Source: Dyella sp. C11 (GTDB lineage: Bacteria > Pseudomonadota > Gammaproteobacteria > Xanthomonadales > Rhodanobacteraceae). Taken from it: DNA of 64,000 nucleotides. The stretch spans positions 496,001 through 560,000 of the forward strand of contig NZ_QAVX01000001.1 of assembly GCF_003121485.1 (NCBI RefSeq). Direction: 5' to 3'. A program made the position numbers and the translations under genes. Under the pieces are notes generated by a model. The model was not told the DNA's origin. It saw only the letters and a list, made by a program, of their open reading frames with translations, and did no database searches. This document shows, in pieces, positions 7,464-18,390 of this stretch (position 1 is its first letter; each line of letters starts with the position of its first letter).

Positions 7464-9262
7464 CTCCGTTTGATATTTTCCAGGTTGTCCTTTTTCTCGG
7501 TGTGCTGCTTGCGCTGGTGAAGCCCGTTGGCGCTTACATGGCCCTGGCTTTTGCCGATACGACCAACGGCGTGAATCGCGTGGGTGGCAAGGTCGAGCGC
7601 GTGCTCTATCGCCTTGCCGGCGTGCGTGCGGACGAGCAGATGAGCTGGCGCCGCTATGCCATCGCCATGCTGGTGTTCAACCTGCTGGGCGTGTTTGCCG
7701 TGTATGCGTTGCAGCGCCTGCAACAGTGGCTGCCGCTGAATCCGCAACACTTCGGCGCGCTGACGCCGGATCTGGCCATGAATACCGCCATCAGCTTCGC
7801 CAGCAACACCAACTGGCAGGCCTACGGTGGCGAAAGCACCATGAGCTACCTCACGCAGATGCTGGGCCTGGCCGTGCAGAACTTCCTGTCGGCGGCCACG
7901 GGCATCGCGGTGTTGCTGGCTGTGATTCGCGGCTTTACGCGTCGCAGCGCCGACAGTGTGGGCAACTTCTGGGTCGATATGACGCGTTGCACGCTCTACG
8001 TGCTGGTGCCGTTTTCGCTGGTGATCGCGCTGCTGCTTTCGTCGCAGGGTGTGGTGCAGAACTTCAAGAACTATGTCGACGTGCCCCTGGTGCAGAACAC
8101 CACGGCCGTGGAAACCGTGAAGGACGCTGCGGGCAATACCGTGAAGGATGCCCAGGGCAAGGACGTGACCAGGTCGAGCACGGTCACCACGCAAACCCTG
8201 CCGATGGGCCCGGCCGCTTCGCAGATCGCGATCAAGCAGCTCGGCACCAATGGTGGTGGTTTCTTCAATGCGAACTCGGCGCATCCGTTCGAAAACCCGA
8301 CACCGTTCAGCAATTTCATCGAGATGCTGGCGATCTTTTTGATTCCGGCGGGACTTTGCTACACGTTCGGCAGCATGGTGGGCGACCGCCGCCAGGGCTG
8401 GGCGATTCTCGCCACCATGCTGCTCATTTTTGTTCCGCTCGCTTTCGGCGCCATCGCTGCCGAGCAGGCCGGCAATCCGGCACTGCATGGACTGGCCGTC
8501 GATCAGCAGGCTTCCGCGCTGCAAGCCGGCGGCAACATGGAAGGCAAGGAAACACGCTTTGGCATCGCCGCCAGTGGCCTGTTTGCCACGGTCACCACGG
8601 CAGCTTCGTGCGGCGCGGTGAACGCCATGCACGACTCGCTGACGCCGCTCGGCGGCCTGGTGCCGATGTGGCTGATGCAGCTGGGCGAAGTGATCTTCGG
8701 CGGTGTGGGTTCCGGTCTGTACGGCATGCTGGCCTTTGCCGTGGTCGCGGTATTCATTGCCGGCCTCATGGTGGGACGCACGCCCGAATACCTGGGCAAG
8801 AAAATCGAAGCGCACGAAATGAAGATGGCGAGCCTCGCCGTGCTGGTGCCGTGCGCCCTGGTGGTGATTTGTACCGCCATTGCCGTGATGACGCCGGCTG
8901 GCGTGGCGGGCATCGCCAACCCGGGTGCGCATGGCTTCAGCGAAGTGCTCTACGCAGTGACTTCCGCGGCCAACAACAACGGCAGCGCATTCGGTGGACT
9001 TTCGGCCAACACGCCGTTCTGGAACGTGTTGCTGGCCGTGTGCATGTGGTTGTCTCGCTTCCTGCTGGCCGTGGCCATGCTCGCCATGGCCGGGTCGCTG
9101 GCCGCCAAGCGCCACGTGCCGCCCTCTGCCGGCACGCTGCCCACGCACACGCCGTTGTTCGTGACCTTGCTCGCCTGCGTGGTGATCGTGGTGGGTGCGC
9201 TCACCTTCCTGCCTGCGCTGGCGCTTGGCCCCATCGCTGAATTCCTGATGTCGGTGCGCTAA
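7460..9262 (+). CDS. kdpA: K+-transporting ATPase channel subunit KdpA
   Basis: This is the 600-residue potassium-selective subunit of the KdpFABC pump in the inner membrane. The four selectivity-filter repeats can be recognised: [44 protein letters not shown] and [13 protein letters not shown]. About ten membrane spans are evident. The start is the ATG that overlaps the kdpF stop; an upstream in-frame extension would overlap kdpF and was rejected. The operon is normally induced by KdpDE at low external K+ or under osmotic stress. Confidence 0.96.
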   Translation: MTPFDIFQVVLFLGVLLALVKPVGAYMALAFADTTNGVNRVGGKVERVLYRLAGVRADEQMSWRRYAIAMLVFNLLGVFAVYALQRLQQWLPLNPQHFGALTPDLAMNTAISFASNTNWQAYGGESTMSYLTQMLGLAVQNFLSAATGIAVLLAVIRGFTRRSADSVGNFWVDMTRCTLYVLVPFSLVIALLLSSQGVVQNFKNYVDVPLVQNTTAVETVKDAAGNTVKDAQGKDVTRSSTVTTQTLPMGPAASQIAIKQLGTNGGGFFNANSAHPFENPTPFSNFIEMLAIFLIPAGLCYTFGSMVGDRRQGWAILATMLLIFVPLAFGAIAAEQAGNPALHGLAVDQQASALQAGGNMEGKETRFGIAASGLFATVTTAASCGAVNAMHDSLTPLGGLVPMWLMQLGEVIFGGVGSGLYGMLAFAVVAVFIAGLMVGRTPEYLGKKIEAHEMKMASLAVLVPCALVVICTAIAVMTPAGVAGIANPGAHGFSEVLYAVTSAANNNGSAFGGLSANTPFWNVLLAVCMWLSRFLLAVAMLAMAGSLAAKRHVPPSAGTLPTHTPLFVTLLACVVIVVGALTFLPALALGPIAEFLMSVR

Positions 9263-9284
9263 GCGCGCAACGAAGGATTGATCC

Positions 9285-11366
9285 ATGACCATGAATCACA
9301 CCCATGTCCACGGGGTTCGCAGCTTCGACCGCGCCCTGATTATCCAAGCCATCGCGGATTCGTTCCGCAAGCTGTCGCCGAAGCAGCAGTTCCGCAATCC
9401 CGTCATGTTCGTCGTGTTCGTGTGCAGTGTGCTCACCACGTTGCTTTGGGTGCAGGCGCTGACGGGGCACGGCGAAGCGCCTACCGGTTTCATCTTCTGG
9501 GTGACGATCTGGCTGTGGTTCACGCTGCTGTTCGCCAACTTCGCCGAAGCACTGGCCGAAGGTCGCGGCAAGGCGCAAGCCGCTGCGCTGCGTAGTTCGC
9601 GCAAGGACGTCGTGGCCAAGCGCCTGGCGTCGCCTCACAAGGATGCTGCGATCACGTTCACGCCTTCGTCTGAATTGCGCGTGGGCCACCATGTTCTGGT
9701 GGAAGCAGGCGATCAGTTGCCGGGCGATGGCGAAGTGGTGGTGGGCGCGGCCAGCGTTGACGAAAGCGCCATCACAGGTGAGTCCGCGCCGGTGATTCGT
9801 GAGTCCGGTGGCGATCGCAGCGCTGTCACAGGCGGTACTCGCGTGCTGTCGGACTGGCTGGTGGTTCGCATCACGGCGAACCCGGGCGAGAGCTTCCTGG
9901 ATCGCATGATCTTGATGGTGGAAGGCGCATCGCGCCGCAAGACACCGAACGAGATCGCACTCACCATTCTGCTGGCGAAGTTCACGCTGATCTTCCTGCT
10001 GGCCTGCGCCACGTTGCTGCCGTATTCCATCTACAGCGTACAAGCCGCGGGTGCGGGCAACCCGATCACGCTTACCGTGCTGATCGCGCTGCTGGTATGC
10101 CTGATTCCCACCACGATTGGTGCGCTGTTGTCCGCCATTGGCATTGCCGGCATGGACCGCATGATCCGCGCCAATGTCATCGCCACGTCGGGGCGTGCGG
10201 TGGAAGCCGCGGGTGACGTGGATGTGCTGTTGCTGGACAAGACCGGCACCATCACGCTGGGCAATCGCCAGGCCGTGAATTTCCTGCCGGCACCGGGCGT
10301 GGACGAGGCCACCCTGGCTGACGCCGCGCAGCTGGCCTCACTCGCCGACGAAACACCCGAAGGCCGTAGCGTGGTGGTGCTCGCCAAGGAGCGCTTCGGC
10401 ATCCGCGAGCGCCAGCTGGAAGATGGTCATGCCGAGTTCGTGCCCTTCACCGCGCAGACCCGCATGAGTGGCGTGAACATTGGCGAACGCCACATCCGCA
10501 AGGGTGCACTGGATGCGGTAGAGCGTTACCTGGAATCGAACGGCAGCCATCTGCCGCCGCTGGTGAAGCGCATGGCGGAAGACATTGCGCGTCGCGGTGC
10601 CACTCCGCTGATCGTGACCGAAGGCACGACGGCGCTGGGCGTGATCGAACTGAAGGACATCGTGAAAGGCGGCATCCGCGAGCGCTTCGCCGAAATGCGC
10701 CGCATGGGCATCAAGACCATCATGATCACGGGTGACAACCCGCTGACAGCTGCAGCGATTGCCGCGGAAGCAGGTGTGGATGATTTCCTCGCCGAGGCCA
10801 CGCCGGAAGCGAAGCTCAAGCTCATTCGCAAGATCCAGGCCGAGAACCGATTGGTGGCGATGTGCGGTGACGGTACCAACGATGCCCCGGCACTTGCCCA
10901 GGCAGACGTTGCCGTCGCCATGAACACCGGCACGCAGGCCGCGAAGGAAGCCGGCAACATGGTGGACCTCGATTCCAACCCCACCAAGCTCATCGAAGTG
11001 GTGGAGATCGGCAAGCAGATGCTGATCACGCGTGGCTCGCTTACCACGTTCTCCATTGCCAACGATGTGGCCAAGTACTTCGCAATCATTCCGGCGGCGT
11101 TCGCCACCACGTATCCGGCGTTGAATGCGCTCAACGTGATGAAGCTGGCCACGCCGCAGAGCGCGATTCTTTCAGCGGTGATCTTCAATGCGTTGATCAT
11201 CATCTTCCTCATCCCGCTGGCACTGAAAGGCGTGAAGTACCGCGCGCTGGGTGCCGGTGCGCTGCTTCGCCGCAACCTGCTGGTTTATGGGCTGGGCGGC
11301 ATCGTGGTGCCGTTCGTGGGCATCAAGGTGATCGACATGTTGCTCGTTCTTTGCGGACTGGCCTGA
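9285..11366 (+). CDS. kdpB: K+-transporting P-type ATPase subunit KdpB
   Basis: This is the 693-residue catalytic ATPase of the Kdp pump. The phosphorylation motif is DKTGTIT with Asp318. The actuator motif is TGES, and the hinge is [17 protein letters not shown]. The CPx-like metal motif is absent, as expected for this class. AAGGATTG provides the ribosome site, 22 bases after kdpA. After it the operon is interrupted by a REP-like repeat, a small ORF and a porin gene before kdpC, an arrangement unlike the compact E. coli kdpFABC. Confidence 0.96.
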   Translation: MTMNHTHVHGVRSFDRALIIQAIADSFRKLSPKQQFRNPVMFVVFVCSVLTTLLWVQALTGHGEAPTGFIFWVTIWLWFTLLFANFAEALAEGRGKAQAAALRSSRKDVVAKRLASPHKDAAITFTPSSELRVGHHVLVEAGDQLPGDGEVVVGAASVDESAITGESAPVIRESGGDRSAVTGGTRVLSDWLVVRITANPGESFLDRMILMVEGASRRKTPNEIALTILLAKFTLIFLLACATLLPYSIYSVQAAGAGNPITLTVLIALLVCLIPTTIGALLSAIGIAGMDRMIRANVIATSGRAVEAAGDVDVLLLDKTGTITLGNRQAVNFLPAPGVDEATLADAAQLASLADETPEGRSVVVLAKERFGIRERQLEDGHAEFVPFTAQTRMSGVNIGERHIRKGALDAVERYLESNGSHLPPLVKRMAEDIARRGATPLIVTEGTTALGVIELKDIVKGGIRERFAEMRRMGIKTIMITGDNPLTAAAIAAEAGVDDFLAEATPEAKLKLIRKIQAENRLVAMCGDGTNDAPALAQADVAVAMNTGTQAAKEAGNMVDLDSNPTKLIEVVEIGKQMLITRGSLTTFSIANDVAKYFAIIPAAFATTYPALNALNVMKLATPQSAILSAVIFNALIIIFLIPLALKGVKYRALGAGALLRRNLLVYGLGGIVVPFVGIKVIDMLLVLCGLA

Positions 11367-11376
11367 TCCTCATTCC

Positions 11377-11500
11377 CGTCATCCCGTCATCCCGTCATCC
11401 CGTCATCCCGGCGTAGGCCGGGATCCAGAAGCCGCTGTGGAAGGTTTTCGCGAAAGGCACGCGCTTCCGTTACTGGATTCCCGCCTGCGCCGGAATGACC
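11377..11500. repeat. GTCATCCC tandem array plus palindromic repeat arms
   Basis: Four direct copies of the 8-mer GTCATCCC (11378-11409) run into the left arm of a repeat (CCGGCGTAGGCCGGGATCCAG). A diverged right arm, TGGATTCCCGCCTGCGCCGGAATGAC in part, lies about 55 bases downstream. It belongs to the same family as the element at 3301. It sits inside the kdp gene cluster, 10 bases after kdpB. Confidence 0.7.
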
Positions 11501-11543
11501 GGTGAGAGTCACGGCGTCAAACCTCAATCCCGGAGTCTTTGCC

Positions 11544-11744
11544 ATGCAAGTACTCAAGCTTTCCGTTTCGCTTCCTGACGACACTCACCCGGACATGGAG
11601 CTTCGTCTTTCGTCCGACGACTCGTCCTGCGATGTGGTGATCGCGCTGCCGACGCAAGGGCGTCCACGCGTGCAACCACGCGACACCGAGGCGCCGCACA
11701 GCGAACACGATGACTACGTGCTCGGCGGTTACGCCGGCATCTGA
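11544..11744 (+). CDS. small hypothetical protein inside the kdp cluster
   Basis: This is a 66-residue soluble, acidic protein starting MQVLKLSVSLPDDTHPDMEL and ending YVLGGYAGI. There is no signal peptide or membrane span. CCGGAGT lies 7 bases before the ATG. It is placed between kdpB and a porin gene, in the same direction. Codon use is like its neighbours, with third-position G/C rich. I do not recognise a family, and it may be a lineage-specific member of the operon. Confidence 0.5.
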   Translation: MQVLKLSVSLPDDTHPDMELRLSSDDSSCDVVIALPTQGRPRVQPRDTEAPHSEHDDYVLGGYAGI

Positions 11745-11824
11745 ATACCAGGCCGCACGGTCGCGGCCCCACACAACCATCACAAAAAAAGGACGGCTCA
11801 CCCGAGCCGGTTTCAGGAACACCC

Positions 11825-13318
11825 ATGATGTCCAAGAAGGTTCTTTCGTTCGCGCTGTTGCTTGCTCTTGCTCCTGCCGGCGAAGCCGCTGCGTCCGCTG
11901 CGCCGCTCGCCAGCACCGACGTGGCCCCTGCCGGCACGCTTGCCGATGGCCAGGCCGCTGCGCCGGCCGCCGCGAGTGACGACTGCTCGCAGGGCTTCTT
12001 CTCCCGCCTTGGTGCGGCTTATCGCAAGGACGCTCAGCCAGTCGATCCCAATGCACCGGTCGCACCGCGCCGCGCCATGGATGCACCGCTGGATGCCCCG
12101 CCGTTCCCGAACGGCGAGTGGCAGCTGGGTGGCGTGGCCGCGCCGATTGGCGTGCCGGTGGCCTATGGTCAATACCCGCTGCAGAAAGCGCTGTTGTGCA
12201 CCAAGCTCGGCAACTGGATGAAGCGCAACCGCATTGAAGTGAACGGCTGGATCAATCCGTCGGCCAACGTGAGCTCGTCCAGCTTCACCAACTATCCGCT
12301 GTCCTATGCCACGCGCCCGAACCGGGTGGAATTCGACCAGCTCGTGCTCAACATCACGCGCGTCGAAGACACCGTGCAGACCGACCACATGGACTGGGGT
12401 TTCAATATCTCCACGTTGTATGGCTACGACTACCACTACACGGTAAGCAAGGGCATTTTCAGCAACCAGCTGCTCAACAACCCCAATTCGAACGGTCCGC
12501 TGCCGGGCAAGGTCTACGGCGTCGATCCGATGCTGTTCTATTACGACCTGTACATTCCTTCCATTGCCGAAGGCATGGTGGTTCGCATCGGACGCTACCT
12601 GTCGCTGCCGGATATCGAGGCGCAGTTCTCGCCGCAGAACTACCTGGTGACCCACTCGATTCTCTACACGGTCGATCCGTACACGCAGACCGGCATCATG
12701 ACCACCACGCGCCTGAGCCAGCAGTGGACGCTGCAGCTCGGCATCAACGCCAGCAACGACACGGCGCCGTGGAACCACTCCGCGCGCCCCACGCTGCAAG
12801 GCTGCGTGCGCTGGGTGTCCAAAGACAACGACGACATGCTTTACCCCTGCATCAATAGCTGGAACACCTCGGACTACAACTACAACAACGTGCAGATGTA
12901 CGTGATGACCTGGGGCCATCGCTTCAGTTCGTCGGTGCACATGCAAACCGAGGCCTACTACATGTATGGCCGCAACATCCCGGGCTTCGGACCGGATGGC
13001 GAGCCGGGCGTGGTGGCGTCGTCGCCCTATCCAGGCAAGGCGGGCGAATACGGCGCGGTGAACTACCTGAACTTCGAGTTGAACAGCAGCAACATGCTCA
13101 CGTTCCGCAACGAGTTCTACAACGACCAGAAAGGCCAGCGCACCGGCTACGCCACCAAGTACAGCAGCCACACGCTGGGCCTGACGCATTGGGTGTCGTC
13201 GGACCTGGAGATTCGACCTGAGCTGCGTTACGAGCATTCATACGACGTGAATGCGTACAACGGCGGCAAGAAGAACTACCAGGCCGTCGCCATCGTCGAC
13301 GCTATCCTTCACTACTGA
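11825..13318 (+). CDS. outer-membrane beta-barrel porin (BBP2/OmpL-like) of the kdp operon
   Basis: The protein has 497 residues, with a Sec signal peptide ([21 protein letters not shown]) and an Ala-rich linker. A long stretch of alternating aromatic and polar residues follows, typical of beta-strands (for example [20 protein letters not shown]). The C-terminus ends IVDAILHY, an aromatic terminal residue as recognised by the Bam complex. It resembles putative beta-barrel porin-2 proteins that occur with kdp genes in several proteobacteria. It probably lets K+ or a counter-ion through the outer membrane. It is 10 bases from kdpC, which suggests co-transcription. Confidence 0.75.
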   Translation: MMSKKVLSFALLLALAPAGEAAASAAPLASTDVAPAGTLADGQAAAPAAASDDCSQGFFSRLGAAYRKDAQPVDPNAPVAPRRAMDAPLDAPPFPNGEWQLGGVAAPIGVPVAYGQYPLQKALLCTKLGNWMKRNRIEVNGWINPSANVSSSSFTNYPLSYATRPNRVEFDQLVLNITRVEDTVQTDHMDWGFNISTLYGYDYHYTVSKGIFSNQLLNNPNSNGPLPGKVYGVDPMLFYYDLYIPSIAEGMVVRIGRYLSLPDIEAQFSPQNYLVTHSILYTVDPYTQTGIMTTTRLSQQWTLQLGINASNDTAPWNHSARPTLQGCVRWVSKDNDDMLYPCINSWNTSDYNYNNVQMYVMTWGHRFSSSVHMQTEAYYMYGRNIPGFGPDGEPGVVASSPYPGKAGEYGAVNYLNFELNSSNMLTFRNEFYNDQKGQRTGYATKYSSHTLGLTHWVSSDLEIRPELRYEHSYDVNAYNGGKKNYQAVAIVDAILHY

Positions 13319-13328
13319 GGTAACCGCC

Positions 13329-13898
13329 ATGGGCAAGCTCATTCGCAGCGCCATTGTGATGCTGCTCCTGATGACCGTGATCACCGGCGTGGCCTATCCG
13401 CTGGCAGTCACGGGATTGGCGCAGGTGCTGTTCCCGTCGCAGGCGAACGGCAGCCTGATCGTGAAAGACGGACGGCCCATCGGCTCATCGCTGATGGGCC
13501 AGTCCTTCGACGATCCCCGGTATTTCTGGGGACGTCCGTCGGCCACCACACCGCAGCCGAACAACGGCACCTCGTCGACGGGTTCCAACCTTGGCCCGAC
13601 GAACCCCGCGCTGACCGACGCCGCAAAACAGCGCATCGATGCGTTGCACGCGGCCGATCCGGGCAACGCGGCGCCGATACCGGTGGATCTGGTGACGGCA
13701 TCCGGCAGCGGTCTCGATCCGGACATTTCGCTGGCCGCAGCGGACTATCAGGCGGCGCGAGTGGCCAGGGCGCGCGGCCTGAGCACATCGCAGGTCAAGG
13801 CGATGGTGACCATGGCAACCACGGGAAGGCAATTCGGCGTGCTGGGTGAGCCGCGCGTCAACGTGCTCAAGCTCAACCTCGCACTCGACGGTCGGTGA
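13329..13898 (+). CDS. kdpC: K+-transporting ATPase subunit KdpC
   Basis: This 189-residue periplasmic subunit is anchored by one N-terminal span ([21 protein letters not shown]). Family motifs include [19 protein letters not shown] and [11 protein letters not shown], and the C-terminal region near [17 protein letters not shown]. KdpC stabilises the complex and increases ATP affinity. The start follows GAGGTAACC. Confidence 0.94.
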   Translation: MGKLIRSAIVMLLLMTVITGVAYPLAVTGLAQVLFPSQANGSLIVKDGRPIGSSLMGQSFDDPRYFWGRPSATTPQPNNGTSSTGSNLGPTNPALTDAAKQRIDALHAADPGNAAPIPVDLVTASGSGLDPDISLAAADYQAARVARARGLSTSQVKAMVTMATTGRQFGVLGEPRVNVLKLNLALDGR

Positions 13899-13910
13899 CG
13901 TCGTTTTTCT

Positions 13911-13948
13911 CCCTCTCCCCTCCGGGGAGAGGGTCGGGGTGAGGGGAG
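13911..13948. repeat. CCCTCTCCCC hairpin between kdpC and kdpD
   Basis: Perfect 10-base arms CCCTCTCCCC and GGGGAGAGGG with a 3-base loop are followed by GTGAGGGGAGGG. A T5 run precedes the hairpin instead of following it, so on the plus strand it is a poor terminator. Elements of this sequence are common interspersed palindromes in related genomes. It may lower read-through into kdpDE. Confidence 0.55.
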
Positions 13949-14042
13949 GGTGCTCGCGACAGCATGGCTAGCCAACTCTTTTGCACTTCCGGTACACGAA
14001 TGCACGTCCTACCCTAAACACCTATCCACCCAAGCGGCCTCC

Positions 14043-16709
14043 ATGTCCGAACCCTCCCGCGAAGCACGCGCCGACGCCTTGCTCGAATCCGTGCAGGAAG
14101 AGCGCACGCGCCGCCTGAAGATCTTCCTCGGCGCCGCACCGGGCGTGGGCAAAACCTACGCCATGCTCTCCGCCGCGCGCGAGCTCAAACGGCAAGGCAT
14201 CGATGTCGTGGTGGGCCTGGTCGAAACACACGGCCGGCAGGAAACCGCCGCGCTGCTGGAGGGCCTGGAGCAGCTTCCGCGCCGTAAGGTGAACTACAAG
14301 GGTCGCGACTTCACCGAGTTCGACCTTGACGCCGCGCTTGCCCGCAAGCCGGACATCATCCTGGTGGACGAGCTCGCGCACACCAATCTGCCGGGCGGTC
14401 GCCACGAGCGTCGTTGGCAGGACATCGCGGAGCTGCTGGAAGCGGGCATCGAGGTCTATACCGCGCTCAACGTGCAGCACCTGGAGAGCCTCAACGACCA
14501 GGTGCGGCGCATCACCAACGTCACCGTGCGCGAGACCGTGCCCGATGCATTCCTCGACCGCGCCCGCGACATCGTGCTGGTGGATCTTCCACCGCGCGAA
14601 CTGATCCAGCGCCTCAAGCAGGGCAAGGTGTACGTGCCCGAGACGGCGACGGCCGCACTCGACTCCTTCTTTTCGCCGACCAACCTGGTGGCATTGCGCG
14701 AGCTGGCCGTGGATACCGTTGCCGGTCACGTCGACAGCGACCTGCGCGAACACATGCTGGCGCGCGGCGGCGCCATGCCGGTGCGGCGTCGCGTGTTGGC
14801 CGCCATCGATGGGCATTCGCAAAGCGAATACCTGGTGCGTATCGCGCGTCGGATAGCAGAGCGTCGTGGTGCGCCATGGAGCGTGGCTTTCGTCGATACC
14901 GGCGCGGCGCTGGACAAGGCGCGCCAGGAGCGCGTGGACGCCGCGATGCGGCTGGCGCGGCGCCTTGGTGGCGATACGGTGGTGTTGCGTGGGCACGCCA
15001 TCGCGGACGAACTGATTGCGCACGCCGATCGCGAAGGCATTGGCCAGATCATCCTGGGGCGCACGCGCGAACGCCCGCTGGCACGCATGCTCGGCCGCTC
15101 GCTGACGCAGCTGCTCCTGCGGCGTGGCGCGCACCTGGAACTCACCATCATCGCCACACCGGCGGAACGCGCGAAGTCGCGCCTGCGCCTTCGCATGCCG
15201 GGCGGTGCGGGTCGTCGGGGTGAATACATCTACGCCACGCTGGCCACGCTGGTGGCTTTTGGTCTTTCGTTCATCGCGGATCGCTATCTTTCCGTCGCCA
15301 ATCTCTCGCTGATCTTCCTCACGGCGGTGTTGGTGGTGGCGGTGCGTACGCGCATGGCGGTGGCGGTTTACACGGCGCTGTTGTGCTTCCTCGGCTACAA
15401 CTTCTTCTTCGCGCCGCCGCGCTACACGTTGATGATCGCCAACTTCGACGACGTACTGGCGGTATGCCTGTTCCTCGTCGCGGCACTGGTGGCGAGCCGC
15501 CTGGCCACCAAGCTGGCCAGCCAGGTGGAATCGTTGCGCATGGCACACGCGCAGGCCCGCGCGCTGCTCGCGTTGGGCCAGCGTCTCTCCACCAGCACGG
15601 ATGCGGAAGGCATTCGCCGCGTCGGCGCGTCGGCGCTGGCGCATGTGCTGCGTTGCGATGTGGCGATGCTGGCGCGCGATGCCAGTCAGGTGTTGCGCGT
15701 GGTGGCGGCCGCGCCGCGCGAATTCGACTTGACGGCACAGGACATGGGGGCGGCAACCTGGAGCGAGGAGCACGCGGAACAGGCCGGACGCTACACCGAC
15801 ACGCTGCATGCGGCGCCGTGCTGGATGCTGCCGCTGGGCAGCGACAACAATCACCTGGGCGTGGCGGCGTTGCGCTTTCCGCCAGGGCAGGGCGAGCCGT
15901 CCACCGATGAACGCAGCCTGGCCCTGACGATGGTGCAGGACATCGGGCAAGCATTGCAGCGTGCGCGACTTGCCGAAGAACTGGAAGGCGCTCGCGTGCA
16001 AGGCGAAACAGAGCGGCTGCGCAATGCGCTGCTGTCTTCCGTATCTCATGACCTGCGCTCGCCACTCGCCTCGATGATCGGTTCTGCCGGCACGCTGCTG
16101 AGTTACGGCGATCAATTGCCGCCGGAAGAGCGGCGCGAACTGCTCGACGCCATTCTTGGCGAAGGCCAGCGCCTGGATCGCTACATCCAGAACCTGCTGG
16201 ACATGACCCGTCTTGGTCACGGCACGCTCAAGCTCAATCGCGATTGGGTGGACGTCGCTGAAATCGTCGTGGCTGCCACCACGCGCCTGCGCAAGCTGTT
16301 TCCCGACCTGAAGGTCGATACGGTGATGCCGCCGCAAACGTTGCTGCTGTACGTGCATCCCGCGCTGATCGAACAGGCGCTGTTCAACATCCTGGAGAAC
16401 GCCGCGCGCTTCTCGCCGCCAAACGAAGCCGTGCGCGTGATGGCGCGAGCCAAGGGCGAGCAGGTGCAGATCGATGTGGTCGATCGCGGGCCCGGCATCC
16501 CCGAGGACGAGCGCGCGCGCATCTTCGACATGTTCTATTCCGTCTCGCGGGGCGATCGCGCACCGCAGGGCACCGGCCTGGGCCTCGCCATCTGCCGCGG
16601 CATGATCGGCGCGCACGGCGGCAGCGTGGAGGCCTTGCCGGGCGACGGCGTTGGCACCACCATTCGCATCACCCTGCCGTTGCCGGCGCCGCCCACGAAT
16701 GCCGTATGA
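14043..16709 (+). CDS. kdpD: osmosensitive K+ sensor histidine kinase KdpD
   Basis: The protein has 888 residues. The N-terminal KdpD domain carries a Walker A motif (GAAPGVGKT, 30-38) and DELAHTNLPGGRHERRW. Next come a universal-stress-protein domain (about 250-375), a four-span DUF4118 membrane domain (about 395-490), a GAF-like region and a HisKA domain with the phosphorylated His669 (SVSHDLRSPL). The ATPase domain has the N box (NILENAARFSP) and G boxes (DRGPGIPEDE, GTGLGLAI). It senses K+ limitation and phosphorylates KdpE. The ATG at 14043 fits the family N-terminus; the longer upstream frame would run into the repeat. It overlaps kdpE by 4 bases. Confidence 0.95.
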   Translation: MSEPSREARADALLESVQEERTRRLKIFLGAAPGVGKTYAMLSAARELKRQGIDVVVGLVETHGRQETAALLEGLEQLPRRKVNYKGRDFTEFDLDAALARKPDIILVDELAHTNLPGGRHERRWQDIAELLEAGIEVYTALNVQHLESLNDQVRRITNVTVRETVPDAFLDRARDIVLVDLPPRELIQRLKQGKVYVPETATAALDSFFSPTNLVALRELAVDTVAGHVDSDLREHMLARGGAMPVRRRVLAAIDGHSQSEYLVRIARRIAERRGAPWSVAFVDTGAALDKARQERVDAAMRLARRLGGDTVVLRGHAIADELIAHADREGIGQIILGRTRERPLARMLGRSLTQLLLRRGAHLELTIIATPAERAKSRLRLRMPGGAGRRGEYIYATLATLVAFGLSFIADRYLSVANLSLIFLTAVLVVAVRTRMAVAVYTALLCFLGYNFFFAPPRYTLMIANFDDVLAVCLFLVAALVASRLATKLASQVESLRMAHAQARALLALGQRLSTSTDAEGIRRVGASALAHVLRCDVAMLARDASQVLRVVAAAPREFDLTAQDMGAATWSEEHAEQAGRYTDTLHAAPCWMLPLGSDNNHLGVAALRFPPGQGEPSTDERSLALTMVQDIGQALQRARLAEELEGARVQGETERLRNALLSSVSHDLRSPLASMIGSAGTLLSYGDQLPPEERRELLDAILGEGQRLDRYIQNLLDMTRLGHGTLKLNRDWVDVAEIVVAATTRLRKLFPDLKVDTVMPPQTLLLYVHPALIEQALFNILENAARFSPPNEAVRVMARAKGEQVQIDVVDRGPGIPEDERARIFDMFYSVSRGDRAPQGTGLGLAICRGMIGAHGGSVEALPGDGVGTTIRITLPLPAPPTNAV

Positions 16710-17398
16710 CCTCCGCTGCGCGTGTCCTGGTCATCGATGACGAGGCGCAGATCCGCAAATTCCTTGACATCGGGTTGCGTGCCGAAGGCTACGAGGTGCT
16801 GCTTGCGGCGAACGCGGCCGATGGCCTGGCGCTGGCCGCCACGCGTTCGCCGGATCTGGTGATCCTGGATATCGGCCTGCCCGATCGCGAAGGCCACGAC
16901 GTGCTGGCCGAGTTGCGCCAGTGGACGCACGTGCCGGTGATCATGCTGTCCGTGCGCGATGCGGAAAGCGAAAAGGTGAAGGCGCTGGACGCGGGCGCCA
17001 ACGACTACGTGACCAAGCCGTTCGGCATCCAGGAATTGATGGCGCGCCTGCGCGCGCTGCTGCGCAATCGCCAGGGCGAGCCCGAGTCCACGCAGCGTTA
17101 CGACGACGGCCAATTGGCCATCGATCTCTCGCGTCGCGAGGTATCGCTTGAAGGCACGCCGTTGTCGCTCACGCGCAAGGAGTACGCCGTGCTTGCGCTG
17201 CTGCTGCGCCATGCCGGGCGCGTGGTGACACAACAACAGTTGTTGCGAGAGATCTGGGGCGCCACCCACACCCACGACAGCCATTACCTGCGCATCGTGG
17301 TGGGCAAGCTGCGCCAGAAGCTGGGCGACGACCCGGCCACCCCCCGCTGGCTCAAGACCGAGCCTGGGGTGGGCTACCGCTTCCTCGGCGGGGCATGA
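16706..17398 (+). CDS. kdpE: KDP operon response regulator KdpE
   Basis: This is a 230-residue OmpR-family regulator. The receiver has acidic residues at 11-12, phospho-acceptor Asp55 (VILDIGLPD) and KPF. The C-terminal winged helix contains TRKEYAVLALLLRHAGRVVTQQQLL and the terminal YRFLGGA. It is expected to activate kdp transcription when phosphorylated by KdpD, with which it overlaps (ATGA). Confidence 0.95.
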   Translation: MTSAARVLVIDDEAQIRKFLDIGLRAEGYEVLLAANAADGLALAATRSPDLVILDIGLPDREGHDVLAELRQWTHVPVIMLSVRDAESEKVKALDAGANDYVTKPFGIQELMARLRALLRNRQGEPESTQRYDDGQLAIDLSRREVSLEGTPLSLTRKEYAVLALLLRHAGRVVTQQQLLREIWGATHTHDSHYLRIVVGKLRQKLGDDPATPRWLKTEPGVGYRFLGGA

Positions 17399-17627
17399 CC
17401 TCCACGGGTGTCGCGGCTCGTGAGAATCCTTAGTGGTCTGATTCCCGGACTTTTTTCGTCCCCGGCCCACGTTTGGGCGGGGCGAAAGCGGTCCGGATTC
17501 ACGGTTCCCCGGCACAGGTCAATCCTGTTTTCCCCAGCCGGGGCGCGGTTATGATGGCCGCCGGACCAACATCCCGGTGCTGACTGCCCCAGAACGCAGC
17601 GCCGGCTCACAGAGGACATCTCAATCC

Positions 17628-18197
17628 ATGGCACGTGGCATCAACAAAGTCATCATCGTCGGCAACCTCGGCGCCGATCCGGAAACCCGTTACACCGGCA
17701 ATGGCACCGCCATTACCAGCATCCGCATCGCGACCTCCGAGAACTGGACCGACAAGCAGAGCGGCGAAAAGCAGGAACGCACCGAGTGGCACCGCGTGAA
17801 GCTGTTCGGCCGCCTGGCTGAAATCGCCGGCGAATACCTGAAGAAGGGTCGCCAGGTTTATATCGAAGGTTCGCTGCGCACCGACAAGTACACCGACAAG
17901 GACGGCGTTGAGCGCTTCAGCACCGACATCATCGCTGCCGAAATGCAGATGCTTGGCGGCGGCGAAGGTGGAGCAGGCGGCGGTGGCGGTGGCGGCAACT
18001 ACCAGCGCTCGCAGGGCGGCGGCGGTGGCCAGCGCCAGGGTGGCTACAGCGGCGGCGGTGGTGGCAACCAGCGCGGTGGCGGCGACAACTACGGCGGCGG
18101 CTCGCGCGGTGGCGACAACTACGGCAACCAGCAGCAGCGCCAGTCCGCACCGCCGGCACAGAACAACAGCTTCGACGACGACGATATCCCGTTCTAA
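17628..18197 (+). CDS. ssb: single-stranded DNA-binding protein
   Basis: This 189-residue protein covers ssDNA in replication and repair. The OB fold spans residues 1-110 ([34 protein letters not shown]). It is followed by a long Gly/Gln/Asn-rich flexible linker and the acidic tip FDDDDIPF that docks partner proteins. The linker is longer and more repetitive than in E. coli but within the normal range. ATG at 17628 is the conserved start; the frame is open upstream but without similarity. The 229-base upstream gap contains a TATGAT box at 17550-17555. Confidence 0.96.
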   Translation: MARGINKVIIVGNLGADPETRYTGNGTAITSIRIATSENWTDKQSGEKQERTEWHRVKLFGRLAEIAGEYLKKGRQVYIEGSLRTDKYTDKDGVERFSTDIIAAEMQMLGGGEGGAGGGGGGGNYQRSQGGGGGQRQGGYSGGGGGNQRGGGDNYGGGSRGGDNYGNQQQRQSAPPAQNNSFDDDDIPF

Positions 18198-18233
18198 ACG
18201 GTGCATATCTCCAACGGGAAGAGAAAACCCAGG

Positions 18234-18266
18234 AAAAGGCCCTCATTTCGAGGGCCTTTTTTTTTT
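18234..18266 (+). terminator. Rho-independent terminator of ssb
   Basis: Arms AAAAGGCCCTC and GAGGGCCTTTT with a 5-base loop run into ten consecutive T. It lies 37 bases after the ssb stop. Confidence 0.95.
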
Positions 18267-18390
18267 ATGGTGTGATGTCGGATTTTTTGACGGGGCCAAG
18301 TCTTAGCCGCTACCAAATGTCGGTTGGCATCGGAAGGGCCATGGCAAGGTCGTTGAGTTCGAGAGAGCGTGACGAATCCGAGCGATGTCT

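Noticed and set aside
11378-11409. CRISPR array candidate from repeated GTCATCCC
   Set aside because: The units are 8 bases long with no spacers and no cas genes. It is a short tandem repeat joined to a REP-like element.
13950-14042. Longer N-terminal extension of kdpD
   Set aside because: The extra 31 residues have no similarity to the KdpD N-terminus and overlap the palindromic repeat region. ATG 14043 starts the conserved segment.
14022-16616. 864-codon antisense frame over kdpD
   Set aside because: The composition is His/Gln/Arg-rich with no motif. The kdpD frame has every expected domain, so the antisense frame is a shadow.
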